5,508 bases of DNA from Candidatus Firestoneibacteriota bacterium (GTDB lineage: Bacteria > Oederibacteriota > JAAXVQ01 > JAUVAV01): positions 1 through 5,508 of the forward strand of contig DAOVYW010000167.1 in NCBI GenBank assembly GCA_030635415.1. Reading direction: 5' to 3'. The position numbers and the translations under genes were made by a program. Positions 1-4,968 of the stretch are shown here, piece by piece; position 1 is the stretch's first letter, and each line of letters starts with the position of its first letter. Below the pieces are notes generated by a model. The model did not search any database and was not told where the DNA came from. It saw only the letters and a program-made list of their open reading frames with translations.

Positions 1-329
1 AATTCAGTAATTATCCGAATCCTTTTGCAGCGCCCCGGGAAAAAACCAGCATAACCTATGTATTGACCAAGGACGCGGATGTGGAAATAGGCATTTATAC
101 CTATTTAGGAGATTGTGTGAAAAGGTTCAGATTCAAGGCCGGAGAAGACGGCGGACGTGGAACTCCGATTGGGCAGCGGAATACCATTTCCTGGGACGGG
201 AGAAGCGGCAGAGGCGTAATATTGGAAAGCGGAGGCTATATCTGTCGCATAATCGTGAAGCCCCAAGACCACAGCCGGACAGTTACACAAACCAGAAAAA
301 TCGGTATAATCAGGCGGAAACGAGATTAA
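1..329 (+). CDS. C-terminal part of an exported protein with a FlgD-like / type IX-style sorting domain (5' end outside window)
   Basis: The reading frame is open from the left edge (first complete codon at position 3) to a TAA at 327-329, giving 108 visible residues. Near the start is NYPNPF (visible residues 3-8). This is the signature that opens many type A sorting or FlgD-like Ig domains at the ends of secreted proteins, and it is followed by a beta-rich stretch (TSITYVL, VEIGIYTYLGD). A WDGRSGRG motif (visible residues 64-71) and the strand SGGYICRI are the usual second half of the fold. The tail ends in basic residues (IIRRKRD). In families carrying this domain it is a C-terminal secretion or anchoring module, and the function lies in the upstream part, which is not visible here. 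A TTG at 63 could be scored as a start, but the frame and domain continue upstream, so I treat the gene as truncated by the window. It converges on the glycosyltransferase gene. The domain call is fairly sure; the protein's role is unknown. Confidence 0.8.
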   Translation, partial: FSNYPNPFAAPREKTSITYVLTKDADVEIGIYTYLGDCVKRFRFKAGEDGGRGTPIGQRNTISWDGRSGRGVILESGGYICRIIVKPQDHSRTVTQTRKIGIIRRKRD

Positions 330-349
330 AGGTGGCTGGAAAAACCAGG

Positions 350-380
350 TAAGAAACTTGTTTTGAGGTAAAGTTTCTTA
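350..380. repeat. Perfect 10-bp inverted repeat, possible transcription terminator hairpin
   Basis: The arms TAAGAAACTT (350-359) and AAGTTTCTTA (371-380) are perfectly complementary around an 11-nt loop. The hairpin starts 20 nt after the stop of the plus-strand gene. The stem is A/T-rich and no T-run follows, so it is at best an atypical terminator. The core TAAGAAACT recurs at 630-638 and, inverted, at 2805-2813. Confidence 0.5.
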
Positions 381-408
381 GAAGTAACTTTATCTTTGAA
401 AATCTTTC

Positions 409-440
409 TGGACCCCGGCTAAAATCATGCCGGGGTGACA
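409..440. repeat. GC-rich palindromic element resembling a dispersed intergenic (dRS3/REP-like) repeat
   Basis: Arms ACCCCGGC (412-419) and GCCGGGGT (429-436) are perfectly complementary around a 9-nt loop. The flanks TGG and GACA give the layout TGGA-CCCCG...CGGGG-TGACA. From memory, similar short palindromes (TGGATTCCCG...CGGGAATGACA) are scattered in many environmental genomes and resemble Neisseria dRS3 elements. With only one copy here, dispersal cannot be shown from this window. The stem is stable enough to act as a hairpin in either transcript. Confidence 0.55.
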
Positions 441-461
441 TACAGTGATGAAGCTTTATTT

Positions 462-484
462 ACGCAAGGCTATATAATTTGCGT
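462..484. repeat. 6-bp inverted repeat with 11-nt loop
   Basis: ACGCAA (462-467) pairs with TTGCGT (479-484) around an A/T-rich 11-nt loop that contains TATAAT. It is a weak hairpin or possible protein-binding dyad. No function can be assigned. Confidence 0.35.
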
Positions 485-492
485 TAGGTCAT

Positions 493-515
493 AATGTTTC
501 GTACATTAGAACATT
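493..515. repeat. 6-bp inverted repeat with 11-nt loop
   Basis: AATGTT (493-498) pairs with AACATT (510-515) around an 11-nt loop. Alone it would be unremarkable. It is listed because it has the same loop length as the repeats at 350-380 and 462-484. Confidence 0.3.
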
Positions 516-597
516 TGAATTTTGGATTTGTCCTTCGACTTTGCTCAGGATGGTGAGCTTGTCGAACTATTTCGGATTTCGTGCTTCGAGTTTCGAA
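514..597. repeat. Heptamer-periodic tract interrupted by a palindromic element
   Basis: Positions 570-597 read as four 7-nt units, TTTCGGA, TTTCGTG, CTTCGAG and TTTCGAA. An earlier pair, TTTGAAT and TTTGGAT (514-527), lies in the same 7-nt phase. The element at 531-567 separates the two parts. It resembles the short tandemly repeated heptamers of cyanobacterial and other environmental genomes. I recall similar gaaattcgaa-type tracts at gene ends, but that is memory rather than a search result. Confidence 0.5.
531..567. repeat. Imperfect palindrome resembling a widespread CCTTCGAC...GTCGAAC dispersed element
   Basis: TTCGAC (534-539) pairs with GTCGAA (561-566), and GCTCA (543-547) with TGAGC (554-558). 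These are separated by a small internal loop (3 nt against 2 nt) and capped by GGATGG. The wording (CCTTCGAC, GCTCAGGA, GAGCTTGTCGAAC) resembles a palindromic intergenic element I have seen in many unrelated environmental bacteria. It is probably a non-autonomous repeat. It could also fold in the 3' end of the glycosyltransferase transcript. Confidence 0.6.
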
Positions 598-662
598 TTT
601 ATTTCCTTTTGGTTTCGGCTTGTCCGGGTTAAGAAACTAAAAAGTGTTGATCGCGAAGATGT

Positions 663-2756
663 CTATATTCCTTCAATTGTTTTCAACTGCCGAAGTACGA
701 GCTCACTCTCCGGTTGGAGCTTTAGGCATTTTTGATAAATCCTTTTTGCCTGCTTGATTTTACCCCAGCGGTAATGCGCACCGGCGAGATTATTCAACAG
801 GAAAAAATTGTTCGGGCTGATTTTTAGTGCCTGGCGAAATAATTTTATTGCTGGTTGATATTGTTTATGCTCGTAATAAAAGAGCCCCAGTTGGGTATAT
901 GCCTGGAGATGGTAAGGATTCTCCCGGATAATCCGGTTATAGAGATTTGTGGCTAGAGTGTATTCTTTATCCGCCTCCCAAACTTTGGCTTTTTCGAAGA
1001 GCGTTTTCGGCAGGGCAGAGGCTGACAGCATATCTCCGGTTCGGGTATATTTCTCCCGGATTTTCCCAAGCGCTTCCACGGCACTCGTCCTTTCCGGATT
1101 TATCCGAAGAGTCTTCTCCAGCCTTTGGATGGCTCCCGAGTAAAAACCTATAATTTCATACGCACGTCCCAGGTTATAATTGGCATCCTCGGAAAGGGGT
1201 TCGGTTTCCAGGGCTCGTTTCAATTCCACAATGGCTTTCTGAATATCTTGCGTCCCATGTTCCGGCTGTTGGAGGGCACGCTCCATGTATTTGCCGGCTC
1301 TGGCTACCCGATTATGGCTATAAGTCATACGTAAGTGGGGATTACTATTCACCCAAAAAAAGCTTCCCATTAGCGCGATACTTAGCCATCCCAACGTTTT
1401 CCAGTCTCGCGCCCGAAGCGAACGAAACATTTCCACACCGGCTACTGACGCAAAGGCGATCAATACCGGGACCATGGGCAGCCGATACCGTGATGTAATA
1501 AAAAACGGCAGGAGAGAAATCATATAAGCAGCCAGAAAGCTTAGGTATAACTTGCCGGTCAAGCTTAGCCCCTGTTTCACCCTCCCTATAATTCCTATGA
1601 TTGCCAAAGGCGCTATCAACCAAAAGCCGACAAACAAGCATTTAAAGACCGGGACGAATTCGGCCCGGATATATTCAAAGTTAAGGTGATTCGGGATCTC
1701 GATATGATTCCAGAGCAAGCGGATTTTTTGTCCGTAGAGGCGTACAGCCGCAAGTGGGTGTTGCTTGATGAATCGGCCGGCTTTACCAGCCCAGAAACGC
1801 GAGACTTCCGACGGCTTTAAATGGCGCCCGGTTTCTTTTTCCGCTCTGGCTACAGAACTGGCCTGCAGATCAAGATTCGACAGGCCGGAACCCGGAGGCA
1901 GTTGGAACATGCCTTTGGCTTGAGGGTTATTGCCGATAAAAAGATTTACGCCGGCGTTGGATGAGACTAAAACCAGGTCGTGCTCGGCAATATAATTTTT
2001 TATCGTCACAGGCAAAATCATCAGCAGTATTCCCAGGCTAAAGCCCATCGCAGGTTTCCAGGCAGCCCAGCGTTTAAACTTGAAAGTAAGACTATTGCCT
2101 AAATACCAGGCAGCCATGGGCACAAATAGCAGCAGATTAGTCTTATCCAAAGCAGCTAAGCCAAAACTGATGCCTGCCAGGCAAGCCCAGCGTGTTTTCG
2201 AGGTTTCTTTGGCTTTAATCAATAACAGCAGCGCTAAATCGACAAAGAAAAGAGTGAGGGAAATCATAAGCAGATCGCCGTCGAAAAAAGCCAAAAGGCC
2301 ATACCCGGCAGCTGCCAGGCCGGCGAATAGTGCAGGCACAGGATTTCCCGGCGCGAGTTTTTTCGTCAGCCCATAGATCAGCACACAGTTGGCCGAGCCG
2401 ATTAGAATCTGGACCAGTCTGAGAATGAAAAAATTCTGTCCGGAAATCCCAAGGATCAGGGCCATAAAAAGAGGGTAAAACGGCGAACTATGAAAGGGGA
2501 TGGCATCTCCCAGGAAATTGCCGGCCAGTATCTCCTGGGCCCGGCTAAAATAGATTTGGGAATCGCCGATAGGACTATCAAAATAGGGTGCGCCGGAAAT
2601 TTGAATCAGATAAATCAGTCTTACGATAAAGGCCATTGAAAACAAGAGCGCGAGCAGGGTCTTTTCCCCACCCGGGATTTCCCAGGCTTTTGGGGACCTT
2701 GCGCCAGAGACTGTCGTCTGTTTAGCAGTGATGGATTTATTCCTTTTTTTCTTCAT
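663..2756 (-). CDS. GT-C family membrane glycosyltransferase (PMT/ArnT-like) with C-terminal TPR domain
   Basis: This 697-residue protein has a basic N-terminus and then about 11 hydrophobic segments (about 31-52, 108-131, 140-158, 161-181, 189-205, 206-220, 235-252, 366-391, 401-420, 427-443, 454-470). The first outer loop holds the GT-C-type acidic motif (Y-F-D-S-P-I-G-D, residues 58-65) followed by FHSSPFYPLF (88-97). SRYRLPMVP (422-430) matches the late loop common in PMT_2-type enzymes. Such enzymes move a sugar from a polyprenyl-phosphate carrier to an acceptor on the outer face of the inner membrane. Residues from about 500 carry TPR units (clear at 523-556, 584-616, 617-650 and 651-684), likely exposed to the periplasm for protein contacts. 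The ATG at 2756 is the only usable start, because an in-frame TAA lies 9 nt upstream and the next Met is inside TM1. No Shine-Dalgarno is visible. It has its own promoter (2877-2904). Sugar and acceptor are unknown; protein O-glycosylation is inferred. Confidence 0.87.
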   Translation of the reverse strand: MKKKRNKSITAKQTTVSGARSPKAWEIPGGEKTLLALLFSMAFIVRLIYLIQISGAPYFDSPIGDSQIYFSRAQEILAGNFLGDAIPFHSSPFYPLFMALILGISGQNFFILRLVQILIGSANCVLIYGLTKKLAPGNPVPALFAGLAAAGYGLLAFFDGDLLMISLTLFFVDLALLLLIKAKETSKTRWACLAGISFGLAALDKTNLLLFVPMAAWYLGNSLTFKFKRWAAWKPAMGFSLGILLMILPVTIKNYIAEHDLVLVSSNAGVNLFIGNNPQAKGMFQLPPGSGLSNLDLQASSVARAEKETGRHLKPSEVSRFWAGKAGRFIKQHPLAAVRLYGQKIRLLWNHIEIPNHLNFEYIRAEFVPVFKCLFVGFWLIAPLAIIGIIGRVKQGLSLTGKLYLSFLAAYMISLLPFFITSRYRLPMVPVLIAFASVAGVEMFRSLRARDWKTLGWLSIALMGSFFWVNSNPHLRMTYSHNRVARAGKYMERALQQPEHGTQDIQKAIVELKRALETEPLSEDANYNLGRAYEIIGFYSGAIQRLEKTLRINPERTSAVEALGKIREKYTRTGDMLSASALPKTLFEKAKVWEADKEYTLATNLYNRIIRENPYHLQAYTQLGLFYYEHKQYQPAIKLFRQALKISPNNFFLLNNLAGAHYRWGKIKQAKRIYQKCLKLQPESELVLRQLKTIEGI

Positions 2757-2870
2757 CGTGGTTTATGATCATCGAAGTTACGCTGCCGGACTCCGTTGTT
2801 CCAGAGTTTCTTAATGGTAAAGTTTTTCAGGGGAGAAGGACTAAAGTCCGACAGACTCCTAGTACCCATG
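2757..2870 (-). promoter_or_regulatory. Structured 5' leader of the glycosyltransferase gene with competing hairpins
   Basis: If transcription starts about 7 nt after the -10 box, the leader is about 114 nt. CTGTCGGACT (plus coordinates 2845-2854) can pair with AGTCCGGCAG (2783-2792) in a 10-bp stem with one G-U pair, enclosing 52 nt. Two local hairpins compete with it: GGAC-TTTA-GTCC (2838-2849) and ACTCTG-GAACAA-CGGAGT (2790-2807). The long stem and the local hairpins share bases, so they exclude each other. I recognise no known riboswitch class. The stem halves could instead be an inverted pair of REP-like units, since GGACTNNAGTCC cores occur in some REP families. Confidence 0.4.
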
Positions 2871-2876
2871 CTTGAC

Positions 2877-2904
2877 AGTATACTTAATAAAAATATTTTG
2901 TCAA
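2877..2904 (-). promoter_or_regulatory. Sigma-70-type promoter for the glycosyltransferase gene
   Basis: On the minus strand a perfect -35 box TTGACA (2899-2904) is followed by a 16-nt A/T-rich spacer and TATACT (2877-2882), which differs from TATAAT at one position. It lies in the spacer upstream of the glycosyltransferase gene and points towards it. The expected start point is near 2870. A second TTGACA on the plus strand (2872-2877) makes the site a dyad with 6-bp arms, which could bind a dimeric regulator. Confidence 0.7.
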
Positions 2905-2993
2905 TCGAATCCCAAGACAGGAAATTGGCAGGCCTATGACATAGTCTCCGGCAAGACAAAAGTACCGGTGGAATGAGATTTTAATTTCCCGAC

Positions 2994-4943
2994 TTAGTAT
3001 TCAGGAATAATAATCCGGACTTCCACCCGGCGGTTTTGGGCGCATACTGCTTTGGCATCACCTAAATTTGCCGGCCGTTTTTTTCCATAACCGACAATTG
3101 AGAGAGATTTACTCGCAATCCCCGGCTGCCGGGCCAGGAACTTGGCTACCATGTGCGAACGCCGCTTCGAGAGGTCTTGGTTATACTCTTCCGTACCGAT
3201 CTCGTCGGCATGTCCTTCGCAGATTGCCACGGCCTTCCCCTGATATCGCTTCATCAGCTCTGCTGACATCATAAGTTTGTCCGTTACTTCCGGTTTTAGT
3301 TCCGCCCGGCCGAAATCAAACAAAATACCCGTTATCAAGATTCCCACACGGCCTTCCGGCGCGTCAACTTTTTCCGCTAAAATGGGTTGGATCCTTTCTG
3401 AAATTAAGACCCGGAACTGATCGGCATAATTGGTTTCCAGGCCATATTGGTAAATTCTGCGGACATCGGCTGTTTTTCCTGAACGATCTTTGCCGTCCCA
3501 TATCCATTCATAAGGAAAATTCCCGGCCCGGGCAAAGCGTGCCACAATCCGTTTGGTTTTCTCATCCCATAAACTTATTTTCCAATCCTTAACCGGGGGA
3601 CGTATTCCAAAACGGAAACGAACTTCCGGTTCCATTACGGTTTTATCCTGGAACTGAAGTTTAAGTACCGGCGGTAAGTACGGCAGGGTATGAGAATAGA
3701 CTTTATTGCCGGTCTTAAAAACAAATTTGAAATGTTCTCCCTCCCCCGGCCTCCTGCCCTTATCATCCCGGCCGTCCCAAACAATTTCCTGGGGAAGCTC
3801 TTTTTCACCCTGAAAATATTTTACAATTCGACCTTTATTATTTTTGATAATTAATTCCCATGCCTTGATCCTGGTCCTGACACGCGGCGGAATAAATACT
3901 ACCTGGGCGGCATATTTGCGAGGCAGCACTGTCAAGGTCGGCACATCCTGCTTCATGGAAGCCAGTGATTTATGCGTAATTTTCCGTGACTTCGCTCCTG
4001 GGCGGGATGTTGTTGGGACCGGTTTTTCCTTCCGGGGCTGGAATAAGTAAGTCAGGGTTATACGGTGATCACTGCCTAGTTCCGCAAAAGGCTGATAGGC
4101 ATAGTCCAGACCGTAGCCAGCTATCCGGAAGCCGGCTCCCAGCGAGAAATTACCTAATTCATCCGTAAAACGATAGCCGCTGCGCAGTAATATCATATCC
4201 CCCAAGCTATATTTCAACCCTAAAGCCAGAACCGAATCATCATCTTCGGTCAAGGGCTGGTGAATATCCGCCAGCAAGCTGATTTCATGCCGGGATAAAA
4301 GCGCAAACTTAACCACCGCGCCACCCAGGACTTTCACAGGAAGAGGCGCCGCCTCTTTTTCAAAGGCGCTCATAGTGCCCAAATTTTGGATTGCCACGCC
4401 CAGCGAGAGCGGCAGCCACGGAGTTTGGTATTGTATGCCGGTATCTATGGCCGCGCCCTGCCGGTGATATCCCGCCAAAGCGCTCTCAAAGAACTTGAAA
4501 GCAACGCCGGCCGCCAATCCCGGAGCCAGAGGCCGGGCGTAAGCCAGTTGTATCAGTAGATCATGATTATCTATGCTTCCGATCTCTTCGCCCAGTTCCA
4601 TCTCCATAAAATTGTAGGTGCTGGCATAAAATATCCGCATAGCCCAACTGCCTTCCAGCCATGCCGGGTAGACGCCCTCTATTTGTTCATAGGCCGTATC
4701 TATAAAAGAAGAAAAATGAGTAAATGCCAGGGCTGGATACAACTCTCCCATTATCCCCGCCGGATTCCAGGTCAAGGCCGCGCTGCCTTGCCTGGCGGCA
4801 GCGCCGGCCCCTAAAGCGGCTGCGCCGGCAGGAACCTCAATACAGAGAAACTGCGCACCGGTTGTCCCGGCAGCCTCGGCTTGTCCACTGATACTCATAA
4901 GTAGGACAAATATCAAACTATATAACCAGCGTTTCAACAACAT
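2994..4943 (-). CDS. Composite outer-membrane protein: PorV/PorQ-like barrel, two FlgD-like Ig modules, OmpA C-terminal domain
   Basis: This 649-residue protein has a signal peptide at residues 1-24 (MLLKRW, a hydrophobic core, then QAEA with cleavage before A-G). GTTGAQFL (27-34) and WNPAG (59-63) are hallmark motifs of the PorV/PorQ family, and beta-barrel-like strands run to about residue 301. A basic linker (302-335) leads to two FlgD-like Ig modules, marked by WDGRDDKG (389-396) and WDGKDRSG (482-489). The OmpA-type domain spans about 533-645. It holds GHADEIG (577-583), Y587-N588 and LSKRR (591-595); D580 and R595 match the diaminopimelate-binding Asp/Arg pair of OmpA, 15 residues apart. 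It should sit in the outer membrane with its C-terminal half in the periplasm, holding peptidoglycan. The frame stays open upstream into the preceding gene, but the signal peptide and the ribosome site at 4947-4955 fix the ATG at 4943. Typical PorV-family proteins lack the last 350 residues, so this is a fusion architecture. Confidence 0.88.
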   Translation of the reverse strand: MLLKRWLYSLIFVLLMSISGQAEAAGTTGAQFLCIEVPAGAAALGAGAAARQGSAALTWNPAGIMGELYPALAFTHFSSFIDTAYEQIEGVYPAWLEGSWAMRIFYASTYNFMEMELGEEIGSIDNHDLLIQLAYARPLAPGLAAGVAFKFFESALAGYHRQGAAIDTGIQYQTPWLPLSLGVAIQNLGTMSAFEKEAAPLPVKVLGGAVVKFALLSRHEISLLADIHQPLTEDDDSVLALGLKYSLGDMILLRSGYRFTDELGNFSLGAGFRIAGYGLDYAYQPFAELGSDHRITLTYLFQPRKEKPVPTTSRPGAKSRKITHKSLASMKQDVPTLTVLPRKYAAQVVFIPPRVRTRIKAWELIIKNNKGRIVKYFQGEKELPQEIVWDGRDDKGRRPGEGEHFKFVFKTGNKVYSHTLPYLPPVLKLQFQDKTVMEPEVRFRFGIRPPVKDWKISLWDEKTKRIVARFARAGNFPYEWIWDGKDRSGKTADVRRIYQYGLETNYADQFRVLISERIQPILAEKVDAPEGRVGILITGILFDFGRAELKPEVTDKLMMSAELMKRYQGKAVAICEGHADEIGTEEYNQDLSKRRSHMVAKFLARQPGIASKSLSIVGYGKKRPANLGDAKAVCAQNRRVEVRIIIPEY

Positions 4944-4946
4944 AGT

Positions 4947-4955
4947 ATCACCCCT
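4947..4955 (-). promoter_or_regulatory. Ribosome binding site deciding the start of the barrel-OmpA gene
   Basis: AGGGGTGAT lies 3 nt before the ATG at 4943. It pairs with the extended anti-Shine-Dalgarno (AGGAGGTGAT) with one mismatch. The site supports this start over the longer in-frame opening. It lies in the 25-nt gap after the upstream stop codon. Confidence 0.65.
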
Positions 4956-4968
4956 GCCTGTAAGGATT

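Larger units (their letters stand above)
330..662. other. Gene-free convergent spacer dense in inverted repeats
   Basis: This 333-bp spacer lies between two converging genes, and I see no credible ORF in it. It holds at least five inverted repeats (350-380, 412-436, 462-484, 493-515, 534-566), a small CTGG-AAAAA-CCAG hairpin (336-348) and a 7-bp periodic tract (514-530 and 570-597). None is followed by a clean T-run on either strand, so there is no textbook intrinsic terminator. The palindromes may still end transcription from both sides. Such content is typical of intergenic sites that collect short dispersed repeats. Confidence 0.7.

Noticed and set aside
473..478. TATAAT as a plus-strand promoter -10 box
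   Set aside because: There is no acceptable -35 at 16-18 nt, it lies in a hairpin loop, and no plus-strand gene follows.
541..735. Plus-strand ORF crossing the end of the glycosyltransferase gene
   Set aside because: It is built from the palindromic and heptamer repeats plus antisense of the TPR region, with no coding evidence.
2753..2959. A 68-residue minus-strand ORF overlapping the glycosyltransferase start (ATGA overlap)
   Set aside because: It opens with TTG upstream of the promoter at 2877-2904, has no Shine-Dalgarno, shows no recognisable protein features, and its frame runs through the promoter and leader. The overlap is probably chance.
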